NCBI GenBank assembly: GCA_963735085.1
Contig: CAVTJP010000002.1
Location: 248,001 to 312,000 of the forward strand
Origin: DATJGR01 sp963735085
Lineage (GTDB): Bacteria; Pseudomonadota; Gammaproteobacteria; Pseudomonadales; Azotimanducaceae
Length of the DNA stretch: 64,000 nt
Direction of reading: 5' to 3'
The notes below the pieces were generated by a model. That model made no database searches. It was not told where the DNA came from and saw only the letters and a program-made list of their open reading frames with translations. The translations under genes and the position numbers were made by a program. Shown here one piece after another: positions 8,903 to 18,037 of this stretch. How positions within the stretch are numbered: the first letter of the stretch is position 1; each line of letters begins with the position of its first letter.

Positions 8903-11491
8903 ATGCGTATGGATCGGATGACGAGTCGCTTGCAGGCCGCACTGGCGGATGCACAATCGTTGGCGGTAGGCCGTGACCACAACTATGTGCAACCGGTGCA
9001 CCTGCTCAGCGTGCTGCTCGACGACAAGTCCAGCGGCATCGCGCAGCTGCTGCGGCAGGCCGGCGGACGTGTCGAGGATCTCGAAAGATCATTGGCCGTG
9101 GAACTCGAACGCCAGCCGCGCATCACCCAGCCGACTGGCGATGTCGGGATCGGTCCGGAGCTTGCCAGGCTGCTGAACCTGGCGGATCGTCAGGCGCAAA
9201 AGCTGGGTGACAAGTTCATCTCGACCGAGATGGTCTTGTTGGCTGCATGCGAAGATTCCGGCAGTGTCGGAAGCGCGCTGCGCGCGGCGTCGGTCGAGCG
9301 CAATGCGCTTGAAAAGGTCATCAACGAGGTCAGGCAAGGAGAAGCGGTGCAGGATCAGAACGCAGAGGAGAACCGTCAGGCGCTCGACAAATACACGGTG
9401 GATCTCACCAAGCGCGCCGAGGAATCCAAGCTCGATCCGGTGATTGGGCGTGACGACGAGATCCGCCGGACGATCCAGGTGCTGCAGCGGCGCACCAAAA
9501 ATAATCCAGTGCTGATCGGCGAACCCGGTGTTGGTAAAACGGCGATCGTCGAAGGTCTCGCACAACGGATTCTCAACGGCGAGGTGCCCGAGGGATTGAA
9601 GAACAAGCGGATCCTCGCGCTCGACATGGGCGCGTTGATCGCGGGTGCTAAATTTCGCGGCGAGTTCGAAGAGCGGCTGAAGGCTGTGTTGAACGAACTT
9701 GCGAAGCAGGAAGGCAACGTCATTCTGTTCATCGACGAACTGCATACGATGGTCGGCGCAGGAAAAGCCGAAGGCTCAATGGATGCCGGCAATATGCTCA
9801 AGCCAGCGCTGGCGCGTGGCGAACTGCACTGTGTCGGCGCCACGACACTGGACGAGTATCGCCAGTACATCGAAAAAGATGCGGCACTCGAGCGGCGTTT
9901 CCAGAAGATCGTCGTCGACGAACCCAGTGTTGAAGACACGATCGCAATTCTGCGCGGCTTGAAAGAGCGTTATGAACTTCACCATGCAGTCGATATCACC
10001 GATCCGGCGATCGTTGCGGCGGCGCGTCTGTCACATCGGTATATCACGGGCCGCCAACTGCCGGACAAGGCCATCGACCTGGTCGACGAAGCCGCCAGCC
10101 GCATTCGAATGGAGATGGATTCGAAGCCCGAAGAGATGGACAAGCTCGAACGTCGGCTGATCCAGCTCAAGATGGAACTCGAGGCGCTGAAGAAGGAGAA
10201 GGACGAAGCGTCCCGCAAGCGGACCGATGCGCTGAAGGAGACCGTTGGGGAGTTGGAACGGCAGTACGCTGATCTGGAAGAGATTTGGAACGCCGAGAAG
10301 GCCACGCTGAAGGGCGCCCAGCACATCAAGGAGGAACTCGACGCCGCGCGTTCGGAGTTCGAGACCGTGCGCCGCGCGGGTGACCTCACGCGCATGTCGG
10401 AATTGCAATACGGTCGCATACCCGAACTCGAAAAGAATCTGGCCGATGCGATGGCCGCGGAAGGTAAACAGACACGGTTGCTGCGCAACAGCGTCACCGA
10501 GGAAGAGATCGCCGAAGTCGTGTCCAAGTGGACTGGCGTACCGATCATGAAACTACTCGAGGGTGAACGCGAGAAGCTGCTGCATCTAGAAGACGAACTA
10601 CACCGGCGTGTGATCGGGCAGGACGAGGCCGTAACGGCGGTTTCCGATGCGGTCCGGCGCTCGCGTGCCGGGTTGGCAGATCCAAATCGTCCCAACGGTT
10701 CGTTCATGTTTCTCGGCCCGACCGGTGTCGGCAAGACCGAATTGTGCAAGGCGTTGGCGGCGACGCTGTTCGATACTGATGACGCGATGGTGCGCATCGA
10801 CATGTCGGAATTCATGGAGAAGCATTCGGTGGCGCGGATGATTGGCGCGCCGCCGGGATATGTCGGCTACGAGGAGGGCGGCTTTCTGACCGAAGCAGTG
10901 CGGCGTCGACCCTACTGTCTGGTGCTGCTCGATGAAATCGAGAAAGCCCACCCGGACGTGTTCAACGTGTTGCTGCAGGTACTCGATGACGGCCGTCTGA
11001 CCGATGGTCAGGGGCGCACGGTCGACTTCCGCAATACCGTACTGGTGATGACGTCGAACCTCGGCTCTGAAGCCATCCAGACGTTGACGGAATCGGGTCG
11101 CTACGATGCGATCAAGCCGACCGTGCTCGGCGTCGTCACCAAGCACTTTCGCCCCGAGTTTCTCAATAGGATCGACGACATCGTGGTATTCCACCCGCTT
11201 GGGCGTGAACACATGACAGCGATTGCCGAAATTCAGCTCAACGCGTTGCGAACGCGCTTGAAAGATCAGGAGTTGGGCCTCGAGATCAGTGCCGAGGCGA
11301 TGGAAAAACTCACGGAGCAAGGTTACGACCCGGTGTACGGTGCACGACCGCTGAAACGCGCTATTCAGCGCAACATCGAAAACCCATTGGCTGGGCAGTT
11401 ACTCAGCGGTCGATTCCATCCCGATGATACGGTACGCGTGGAACTGGATGGCGAGGCGTTCGAGTTCGAACGGATTGCCGGGAGCGGCTAG
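8903..11491 (+). CDS. clpB: ATP-dependent disaggregase ClpB
   Basis: Hexameric Hsp100 chaperone that pulls polypeptides out of aggregates together with DnaK; 862 residues, normal length. It has an N-terminal Clp repeat domain (1-150), a first AAA+ domain with Walker A GEPGVGKTA near 206, and the long coiled-coil M-domain (about 405-525) rich in Glu, Lys and Arg. The second AAA+ domain has Walker A GPTGVGKTE near 605 and the pore loop GYVGYEEGG. The alternative start ATG 8909 would remove two residues. Confidence 0.97.
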   Translation: MRMDRMTSRLQAALADAQSLAVGRDHNYVQPVHLLSVLLDDKSSGIAQLLRQAGGRVEDLERSLAVELERQPRITQPTGDVGIGPELARLLNLADRQAQKLGDKFISTEMVLLAACEDSGSVGSALRAASVERNALEKVINEVRQGEAVQDQNAEENRQALDKYTVDLTKRAEESKLDPVIGRDDEIRRTIQVLQRRTKNNPVLIGEPGVGKTAIVEGLAQRILNGEVPEGLKNKRILALDMGALIAGAKFRGEFEERLKAVLNELAKQEGNVILFIDELHTMVGAGKAEGSMDAGNMLKPALARGELHCVGATTLDEYRQYIEKDAALERRFQKIVVDEPSVEDTIAILRGLKERYELHHAVDITDPAIVAAARLSHRYITGRQLPDKAIDLVDEAASRIRMEMDSKPEEMDKLERRLIQLKMELEALKKEKDEASRKRTDALKETVGELERQYADLEEIWNAEKATLKGAQHIKEELDAARSEFETVRRAGDLTRMSELQYGRIPELEKNLADAMAAEGKQTRLLRNSVTEEEIAEVVSKWTGVPIMKLLEGEREKLLHLEDELHRRVIGQDEAVTAVSDAVRRSRAGLADPNRPNGSFMFLGPTGVGKTELCKALAATLFDTDDAMVRIDMSEFMEKHSVARMIGAPPGYVGYEEGGFLTEAVRRRPYCLVLLDEIEKAHPDVFNVLLQVLDDGRLTDGQGRTVDFRNTVLVMTSNLGSEAIQTLTESGRYDAIKPTVLGVVTKHFRPEFLNRIDDIVVFHPLGREHMTAIAEIQLNALRTRLKDQELGLEISAEAMEKLTEQGYDPVYGARPLKRAIQRNIENPLAGQLLSGRFHPDDTVRVELDGEAFEFERIAGSG

Positions 11492-11525
11492 CGTGGTCCG
11501 CCGCGCACAACTCCCAATGGACTGG

Positions 11526-11549
11526 ACTATTGGATAAATATCCAGTAGT
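11526..11549. promoter_or_regulatory. LexA-like SOS box (24 bp near-perfect palindrome)
   Basis: Arms ACTATTGGATA (11526-11536) and TATCCAGTAGT (11539-11549) around AA pair at 10 of 11 positions. The central 20 bases match the gammaproteobacterial LexA consensus (taCTG, alternating TA, CAGta) at 16 positions by my count. It ends 34 bases before the GTG of the small gene at 11584. A terminator for clpB is unlikely because no T-tract follows. Confidence 0.6.
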
Positions 11550-11583
11550 CTGTATTGCGAGTCATTTGAGAGGTGTGCGGTAG

Positions 11584-11847
11584 GTGAGTCAGACGTCGCT
11601 CCCGTTGTTCGATGAGTCGCCGCCGGTTGGAGCTGCCGCAAACGTTGCGGCCGCGCCGGGGATCAACGCGCGTCAACTCGAGGCGCGCCAGGCGCATCTG
11701 CGTGCGGCACGTCGGCTTGCGCGCCAGATGAGGCGTTTCGCGGATCGGTCAGCAGAACAGGTGCACGCAGGCCGGGAGATTTGCCGACATCTGGTGGCGA
11801 TGCTCGAGGACGTTGACCCTCCGCCGGCACGCCATTCTCGGCACTGA
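11584..11847 (+). CDS. Small basic protein with N-terminal clamp-binding-like motif, probably SOS-regulated
   Basis: 87 residues, GTG start, with GAGAGG about 10 bases upstream. I do not recognise a family. Residues 3-9 read QTSLPLF, close to the beta-sliding-clamp-binding consensus QLxLPL/QLxLF found in Hda and several polymerases and repair proteins. A flexible Ala/Pro stretch (10-27) leads to a predicted long basic helix (28-77) with many Arg residues. A LexA-like palindrome lies just upstream. Together these suggest a DNA-damage-induced protein acting at the replication clamp, but that is inference. The gene sits between clpB and galU with no operon partner. The reading frame is short, so a non-coding alternative cannot be excluded. 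Confidence 0.6.
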   Translation: MSQTSLPLFDESPPVGAAANVAAAPGINARQLEARQAHLRAARRLARQMRRFADRSAEQVHAGREICRHLVAMLEDVDPPPARHSRH

Positions 11848-11979
11848 GCGCGCGCTGCTTTCTACACCGCGCTATATGCAAGTCGCTGTGCGCGGTGCCT
11901 CCGATTCGCAATCCATTGCTTGCTGGTCGAGAGTGGCGTTGGCTACCATCCGTTGCTGCTCAATCGATCAGGGACGACG

Positions 11980-12843
11980 ATGGTCAAGAAGTGTCTATTC
12001 CCCGTTGCCGGATATGGCACCCGCTTCCTGCCGGCAACCAAAGCGATGCCGAAGGAAATTCTGCCGATCGTCGACAAACCGCTGGTGCAGTACGGCGTGG
12101 AGGAAGCGGTCGAGGCTGGATTGACTGATATCGGTTTCGTCACGGGCCGCACCAAGCGTGCTATCGAAGATCACTTCGACGTCAGTTTCGAACTCGAACA
12201 CCAGATCGCGGGCACCGGTCGGGAGAAGCAACTCGAAGGCATCCGATCGCTGATTGACCGCTGTACCTTTTCATATACACGTCAAATCACGATGCAGGGT
12301 CTGGGTCACGCCATCATGACCGGCCGCACGCTGATCGGCGATGAACCATTCGGCGTGGTGTTGGCAGACGATCTCTGCTTTGGCGAAGGTACCGGGGTAC
12401 TTGCGCAGATGACGAAACTGTTCCGCCAGTTCCGTTGCAGCATCGTGGCGATCGAAGAGGTACCCGCCGACGAGACGAACCGGTACGGCATCATCGCCGG
12501 CGAAGCATTGTCGGATTCGCTGTTTCGTGTCACCGATATGGTTGAGAAGCCGGCACCCGAAAAAGCGCCGAGCAACCTGGCCATCATCGGCCGTTACGTG
12601 TTGACCCCCGACATCTTCGACATCCTGGAGCAGACGAAGCCGGGCAAGAACGACGAGATTCAGATTACCGATGCACTGCTGCGGCAGGCGAAAGATGGCT
12701 GCGTCATTGCATACAAATTCAAGGGTCGCCGGTTTGACTGCGGGACGGTCGACGGGTACGTCGCAGCGACGAACTACTGCTACAAACGCTTTTTCGGCGA
12801 CGAGGCGACGCGCGAAGTCGTACCGATCACGCGACACTCTTAG
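11980..12843 (+). CDS. galU: UTP-glucose-1-phosphate uridylyltransferase GalU
   Basis: Makes UDP-glucose from UTP and glucose-1-phosphate for LPS, exopolysaccharide and the Leloir pathway; 287 residues. The nucleotide-binding motif GYGTRFLPATKAMPKE lies near residues 11-26, with VDKPLVQYGVEEA and VLADDL following. The frame extends upstream to 11920, but ATG 11980 gives the standard N-terminus MVKKCLFPVAGYGTR. It would supply the UDP-glucose needed by the galT product at 43.5 kb. A possible promoter is TTGCTG-18-TACCAT just upstream. Confidence 0.95.
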   Translation: MVKKCLFPVAGYGTRFLPATKAMPKEILPIVDKPLVQYGVEEAVEAGLTDIGFVTGRTKRAIEDHFDVSFELEHQIAGTGREKQLEGIRSLIDRCTFSYTRQITMQGLGHAIMTGRTLIGDEPFGVVLADDLCFGEGTGVLAQMTKLFRQFRCSIVAIEEVPADETNRYGIIAGEALSDSLFRVTDMVEKPAPEKAPSNLAIIGRYVLTPDIFDILEQTKPGKNDEIQITDALLRQAKDGCVIAYKFKGRRFDCGTVDGYVAATNYCYKRFFGDEATREVVPITRHS

Positions 12844-12848
12844 GCCGT

Positions 12849-14030
12849 GTGCGCATGACGGATGTCACGGAACACCTGCTCGCCAATCGCCCGCTGACCC
12901 CGGTCGAATTCGACGCGCCGCTACCGTTGGCGGATGTGCCAACCCCCGCGCTGCTGCTCGACGAAGATGCGTTGACGCGCAACATCGCGCACATGGCGGA
13001 GTTTCTCGCCAGCCGCAACAAGGGATTCCGTCCACACGCCAAAACCCATAAATGTCCGCAGATCGCGGCGCGACAGCTCGCCGCCGGGGCCGTCGGCGTT
13101 TGCGCGGCGAAGGTATCGGAGGCAATCGTGCTGGCGCGCGCCGGCATTGAGCCGATTCTGATCACGTCGCCGGTGACTACGCGGGGCAAAACCGACGCCG
13201 TCGCGGCGCTGGCTGCGAGCGGCGCTAAGATTCAGATCGTCGTCGACAGCTTGCTTGGCGCGCAACTGCTCGATGCTGCAGCGCGCGCGCAGCGCACAGT
13301 GATTGATGTGTTGATCGATCTCGATCCACGACTAGGACGTACTGGCGTGCGTGAACTGAAAGACGCAGTCAAACTCGCGGATTGGATTGCGGCTGATCAT
13401 CGCGACGGCGGCGCATTGCGACTGGTGGGTGTACAGCACTACGCGGGGCAGGTGATGCACATCGCCGGCCACGCGGCGCGGCGCGACAAATCGCTCGTCT
13501 GCTGGAAGAGTGCGATCGCGATCTGCGACGCATTGCGCGAAGCCGGCCATCGTCTGGAGATCATATCCGGCGGAGGCACCGGGACCTACGACATCGATTG
13601 CGAAGTGCCCGAGATTACAGATCTGCAGGTCGGCAGCTACGTATTCATGGACCAGCAATACATCGACGTGGGTGGCCGCAGCGGTAAGCGGCTCGAGGAT
13701 TTCGAGGTTTCGCTGACCGTTGCAACCACCGCGATCAGCCAGCCGGTGAGCGGCATGATCACTGTCGACTGCGGCTTCAAGGGTTTCGCTTCCGAGTCGA
13801 TCGCACCGACCGCAATCGATTTGCCTAATGTGCGCTATCGTTTTGGCGGCGACGAGCACGGCATCCTGCTGCTGGGCGACGGCGCGCAGGAGCCGTTGTT
13901 GGGCCAGCGAATCGAGTTCGTGACACCGCATTGCGACCCGACGGTAAACCTTTACGACTACTACTGGGTCCATCGGGACGGCTATGTGCACGCGCTGTGG
14001 CCGGTATCGGCGCGTGGTTGCTCATGGTGA
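12849..14030 (+). CDS. DSD1-type PLP-dependent enzyme (D-threonine aldolase / D-serine dehydratase-like)
   Basis: 393 residues in the alanine-racemase-like fold. PLP-binding Lys65 sits in FRPHAKTHKCPQIA. The C-terminal metal site HCDP is in FVTPHCDPTVNLYDYYWVHRDG, where the metal-activated members bind Zn or Mn. The family includes low-specificity D-threonine aldolases and eukaryotic-type D-serine dehydratases; the sequence alone does not decide. GTG 12849 is used, though ATG 12855 would give two residues less. It starts 5 bp after galU, so cotranscription is likely but a functional link is not obvious. Confidence 0.85.
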   Translation: MRMTDVTEHLLANRPLTPVEFDAPLPLADVPTPALLLDEDALTRNIAHMAEFLASRNKGFRPHAKTHKCPQIAARQLAAGAVGVCAAKVSEAIVLARAGIEPILITSPVTTRGKTDAVAALAASGAKIQIVVDSLLGAQLLDAAARAQRTVIDVLIDLDPRLGRTGVRELKDAVKLADWIAADHRDGGALRLVGVQHYAGQVMHIAGHAARRDKSLVCWKSAIAICDALREAGHRLEIISGGGTGTYDIDCEVPEITDLQVGSYVFMDQQYIDVGGRSGKRLEDFEVSLTVATTAISQPVSGMITVDCGFKGFASESIAPTAIDLPNVRYRFGGDEHGILLLGDGAQEPLLGQRIEFVTPHCDPTVNLYDYYWVHRDGYVHALWPVSARGCSW

Positions 14031-14082
14031 GATCGCCGGCCGAGGTGGCCGTCAACGACAGGCAGGGACAGGGGGTCGAGAC

Positions 14083-14706
14083 GTGTTGGATTTGATTCAA
14101 GCCGGCGGCTGGATGATGCTTCCGATCATCCTGTGTTCGGTGGTTGCCGCGGCGATAACCGTGGAACGGTTCTGGACCCTGCAACCGCGCCGCATCGTGC
14201 CCCGTACGTTGCTCGCGCAAGTATGGGGATACGTCAAGAAGAACGAGTTGGACCGGGAACGTCTGCGCGATATTCGTAACAGCAACGCGCTGGGGCAGAT
14301 ATTTGCAGCTGGCCTCGGCAACGCGCGACATGGGCGCGAAATCATGAAAGAAGCGATGGAAGAAGAAGCCACCGTCGTGATGCACGAACTCGAACGCTAT
14401 CTGACCGCACTCGGTACGATCGCGTCCATAAGCCCCTTACTTGGATTGCTGGGAACCGTAGTCGGCATGATCAAGGCGTTCACGGTGTTGATGGCAGAGG
14501 GCACCGGCAACGCGAGCAACCTTGCCGGCGGTATCTCGACGGCGCTGATAACGACCGCGGGCGGATTGACGGTGGCCATCCCTGCGTTGGGCTTCTATCG
14601 CTACTTCTTGCGTCGGGTGGACGATCTGACCATCTCGATGGAGCAGGAAGCCAGCAAGCTCGTCGAGATCATGCACGGCGAGCGTGAGCTCGATCCTCGC
14701 CAATGA
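14083..14706 (+). CDS. exbB: MotA/TolQ/ExbB proton channel family protein
   Basis: Inner-membrane proton channel subunit of 207 residues with three transmembrane segments (about 10-30, 110-132 and 152-175). The conserved GLLGTVVGMIKAF motif marks the second. A longer frame opens at 13984; GTG 14083 is preferred because a G-rich Shine-Dalgarno precedes it and the product begins at the first membrane segment. Paired with the ExbD-like gene, it heads an operon with msbA, an arrangement common in Gammaproteobacteria. Whether it energises TonB or another periplasmic task is not shown here. Confidence 0.9.
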   Translation: MLDLIQAGGWMMLPIILCSVVAAAITVERFWTLQPRRIVPRTLLAQVWGYVKKNELDRERLRDIRNSNALGQIFAAGLGNARHGREIMKEAMEEEATVVMHELERYLTALGTIASISPLLGLLGTVVGMIKAFTVLMAEGTGNASNLAGGISTALITTAGGLTVAIPALGFYRYFLRRVDDLTISMEQEASKLVEIMHGERELDPRQ

Positions 14707-15125
14707 AATTTCGTCGGCGAACCCGCGCCGAGGTCACCGTGGAACTCGTACCGCTGGTCGACGTAGTGCTCGTTCTGTTGCTGTTTTTCATGGTCTCCAC
14801 GACATTCGTTCGACAGTCTGAATTGAAAGTGAACCTGCCCGAAGCCAGCTCCAAGCCACATCAGGTCGACGATTCGGTTGTCGAGGTGGGCATCGGCGCC
14901 GACGGTGAATACGCGGTCAATGGACGGTTGCTGGTCGACAAGCAACTTCCGACATTGATGCGCGCGATGCGGGAAGCCGCCGCTGGTGCGCCGAACAAGC
15001 GCCTCATCATCAACGCAGATGCGAATGCGCGACATCAGGCGGTGGTCCGCGTGATGGACGCCGCGGGCCAACTGGGGTTGATTCATCTGAGCATCGAGAC
15101 GCGTAGCCCGGACCAGGCTCACTGA
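14703..15125 (+). CDS. exbD: Biopolymer transport protein ExbD/TolR family
   Basis: 140 residues. A basic cytoplasmic start (MKFRRRTRAE) is followed by one transmembrane helix (about 16-38) bearing the proton-carrying Asp20 in ELVPLVDVVLVLL, then a periplasmic domain. Length and layout match ExbD. It overlaps the ExbB-like gene by 4 bases (ATGA type) and lies 12 bp before the msbA-lpxK frame. Confidence 0.92.
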   Translation: MKFRRRTRAEVTVELVPLVDVVLVLLLFFMVSTTFVRQSELKVNLPEASSKPHQVDDSVVEVGIGADGEYAVNGRLLVDKQLPTLMRAMREAAAGAPNKRLIINADANARHQAVVRVMDAAGQLGLIHLSIETRSPDQAH

Positions 15126-15137
15126 GGAAGCCGACCA

Positions 15138-18035
15138 ATGGCCGAGTCGAGGTCCCCCGGCCCCGCCGCAGTCGCACAACCCAACGATTGGCGTATCTAT
15201 CGCCGGCTGCTGGCTTACGTGGTGTCGATGTGGCCGTATTTCCTGATCGCGCTCGTTGGCTTCGGGTTGGGGAGTGGCGCCGAAGCATACTTCGCGCGGT
15301 TGTTGGGCGACATCGTGGAAGCGTTTGCGCACCCGGGTCCCGCCGATTGGATTCGCTTTCCATTGCTGATGCTGGTCATCGCGCTGGCGCGCGGATTCGG
15401 TGATTTTGCCGGCGAGTTCTTTCTGTCGCGCGTGTCCTACCGCGTCGTGCATCGCTTACGCATGCAGTTGTTCGAACAGTTGCTGCAAATGCCCAGCGCA
15501 TATTTTGACCGCAGCGCGAGGGGGCACCTCGTGTCGCGCATCACGTTCAATGTCGTGCAGCTGCGTGATACCGCAACGGATGCGCTGAAGTCGGTGATTC
15601 AGGACGGGTCGAAGGTGCTGGTGTTGCTTGGTGCGATGATCTGGGCGAACTGGCGGCTGACAATGATTTTTTTGATCATCGCGCCTGTGGTTGTGTTGGT
15701 CGCTTCGTATGCCAGCAATCGATTTCGCAACATCTCCCGGCGCATTCAGAACTCGATGGGTGATGTCACCCATGTTGCCACGGAAGCGGTCAACGGCTAC
15801 CGCGTCGTCAGAACGTTCGGCGGCGAAGCATACGAGCGCAAACGGTTCGAGAAATCGAGCCGAGCGAATCAGCAGCAGAATCTAAAATTGATTGCGACCA
15901 AAGCCTGGAGCACGGAGATCATCCAAGTGTTTGTCGCGGGCGCGTTGTCATTGCTCGTCGCTCTGCTGTTCCAGCCCCGCGTCGCCGGTGCGATGTCGCC
16001 GGGCGACGTTGTCAATTTCCTCGGCCTCGCCGGTCTTCTGGCGCGGCCGATCAAGAAGTTGTCGGAATTGAATTCGCGCCTGCAGCGGGGACTCGCGGCG
16101 GCAGAGGATATCTTTTCGCAACTCGACCAGGAGACAGAACGCGACGACGGGACGTTCTCCATAGCGCGAGTGAATGGTCGGATCGAGTTTCGCAACGTCT
16201 CATTCGGCTACGAGTCCGGTGGTGCCAATGTATTGAACGACATAGATCTCGTCGTTGAACCCGGACAACGCGTTGCGCTGGTTGGGCGGTCGGGGTCCGG
16301 AAAATCGACGTTGGTCAGTCTCATTCCACGTTTTTACGATCCCACCAAAGGCGTCATTCTGCTCGACGGCAGGCCGCTGTCTGACTACTCGCTGGAGTCT
16401 CTGCGTGACCAGATTGCACTGGTGACTCAGGACGTGGTGCTGTTCAACGATACGCTCGAACGTAACATCGCCTACGGCAGACTCGCCGAATCGGGTGCCC
16501 AGGAAATATCGGATGCGGTCTCGCGCGCGTACGCAAACGGTTTCATAGAGGCGCTCGACGACGGCTTGGCGACCATTGTCGGTGACGACGGCGTGTTGCT
16601 GTCGGGCGGTCAACGACAGCGCGTCGCTATTGCCCGCGCGCTGTTGAAGGATGCGCCGATTTTGATACTCGACGAGGCGACGTCGGCGCTGGATACCGAG
16701 TCGGAAAAGTACATTCAATCGGCGCTGGAAGAGGTGATGCGCGGCCGGACCACACTGGTGATCGCGCACCGACTGGCCACGGTTGAGAACGCCGATGTGA
16801 TTGTCGTAATCGACTCGGGGCGCATTGTCGAACGCGGCCGGCACCTTGACCTGCTTGCGCGCGGCGGCACGTATGCTGAACTCTATGCATCGCAGTTCGC
16901 CACCTACGCGCCGGTTGAGCCGAAACTCGGCGCAGTTGAAGCTGTTGGTGCGGCAATGGAGGCGCCATCGCTGGGCATGCTAAACACCGAAGACCCGACG
17001 CCGTCCGCGGCGATTGTGCGCGGCTGGTACGGTGACGCCGCGTGGCCGCGGTGGTTGACGCCGCTTGCGCGCCTTTATCGGGCCGTTGTGGAAAGACGCC
17101 GCTTTCACTACCTGGCAGGCCGCACGCAGCGCTGGCGAGCGCCGGTGCCGGTGATCGTCGTCGGCAACATCACCGTCGGTGGCACCGGCAAGACGCCATT
17201 TGTCATCTGGCTCGCACACTGGCTGATTGCGCGCGGGTTTCGGCCGGGCATCGTATCGCGCGGCTACCGCGGCAAACGTTCGGGTGATCCATTGCTGGTC
17301 GTGCCGGACAGCGATCCGGTGCAGGTTGGCGATGAAGCACCGCTGCTGGCTGCCCGCACCGGGTGTCCGGTCATGGTCGCAGTCAACCGAGTGGAGGCGG
17401 TGCGCCGGCTGCTGGAAACGCACCCGTGTGACATTGTGATCAGCGACGATGGCCTGCAGCATTACGCGCTGTCGCGTGATGTCGAAATCGTGCTGATCGA
17501 TGGAGCACGCGGCTTTGGAAATGGTCGTTGTTTACCAGCGGGGCCATTGCGTGAACCGATTTCGCGGCTTGAATCCGTGGACCTGATTATCGCCACGGGT
17601 CGATCGTCCGGGTGTGTGGCGGGCGAATGGGTGATGCAAATCGTACCGCGTGCGTTCGTCAACGTGCGCAGCGGCGCGCGGTGCGCGGTGGAAGCGTTTC
17701 CGCCGACCCGCGTGCATGCGATCGCGGGAATCGGGAATCCGGAGCGGTTTTTCGATACGTTGCGCCAAATGCAATTCGACGTCGACCCGGTTGCGCTCGA
17801 AGACCACCATCGATTCGAAGCGGGCGATCTGCGATTCGACGATGGCGCGCCGATCGTCATGACGGAAAAGGATGCCGTAAAGGTGCGTTGTATGCCCGAC
17901 GGCGACGTACCCGAGCACTGCTGGTATCTCGAGATCGACGTGACGCTGCCGGAACCGGCGCAAACGGTGTTGGCGGATTGTCTCGCTGACCGTGGTATCA
18001 CTGCGGCGGGTCCGAACATGAATGGGACACATTGA
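15138..18035 (+). CDS. msbA-lpxK: Fused lipid A flippase MsbA / tetraacyldisaccharide 4'-kinase LpxK
   Basis: One uninterrupted 965-residue frame. Residues about 1-595 are MsbA, the ABC exporter that flips lipid A-core across the inner membrane: six transmembrane helices, Walker A GRSGSGKST near 380, signature LSGGQRQRVAIARAL near 487, Walker B LILDEATSALD near 508. After a linker (about 596-625) comes LpxK, which phosphorylates the 4' position of lipid A precursor: GWYGDAAWPRW near 630 and P-loop VGNITVGGTGKTP near 673. In most relatives these are two adjacent genes. No stop or frameshift separates them here. An internal ATG (16978) could also yield separate LpxK, but no well-spaced Shine-Dalgarno precedes it. 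Confidence 0.9.
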   Translation: MAESRSPGPAAVAQPNDWRIYRRLLAYVVSMWPYFLIALVGFGLGSGAEAYFARLLGDIVEAFAHPGPADWIRFPLLMLVIALARGFGDFAGEFFLSRVSYRVVHRLRMQLFEQLLQMPSAYFDRSARGHLVSRITFNVVQLRDTATDALKSVIQDGSKVLVLLGAMIWANWRLTMIFLIIAPVVVLVASYASNRFRNISRRIQNSMGDVTHVATEAVNGYRVVRTFGGEAYERKRFEKSSRANQQQNLKLIATKAWSTEIIQVFVAGALSLLVALLFQPRVAGAMSPGDVVNFLGLAGLLARPIKKLSELNSRLQRGLAAAEDIFSQLDQETERDDGTFSIARVNGRIEFRNVSFGYESGGANVLNDIDLVVEPGQRVALVGRSGSGKSTLVSLIPRFYDPTKGVILLDGRPLSDYSLESLRDQIALVTQDVVLFNDTLERNIAYGRLAESGAQEISDAVSRAYANGFIEALDDGLATIVGDDGVLLSGGQRQRVAIARALLKDAPILILDEATSALDTESEKYIQSALEEVMRGRTTLVIAHRLATVENADVIVVIDSGRIVERGRHLDLLARGGTYAELYASQFATYAPVEPKLGAVEAVGAAMEAPSLGMLNTEDPTPSAAIVRGWYGDAAWPRWLTPLARLYRAVVERRRFHYLAGRTQRWRAPVPVIVVGNITVGGTGKTPFVIWLAHWLIARGFRPGIVSRGYRGKRSGDPLLVVPDSDPVQVGDEAPLLAARTGCPVMVAVNRVEAVRRLLETHPCDIVISDDGLQHYALSRDVEIVLIDGARGFGNGRCLPAGPLREPISRLESVDLIIATGRSSGCVAGEWVMQIVPRAFVNVRSGARCAVEAFPPTRVHAIAGIGNPERFFDTLRQMQFDVDPVALEDHHRFEAGDLRFDDGAPIVMTEKDAVKVRCMPDGDVPEHCWYLEIDVTLPEPAQTVLADCLADRGITAAGPNMNGTH

Positions 18036-18037
18036 CG

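Noticed and set aside
11526..11549. Rho-independent terminator of clpB
   Set aside because: The palindrome has an AT-rich stem and a 2-base centre and no T-tract; it fits an operator better.
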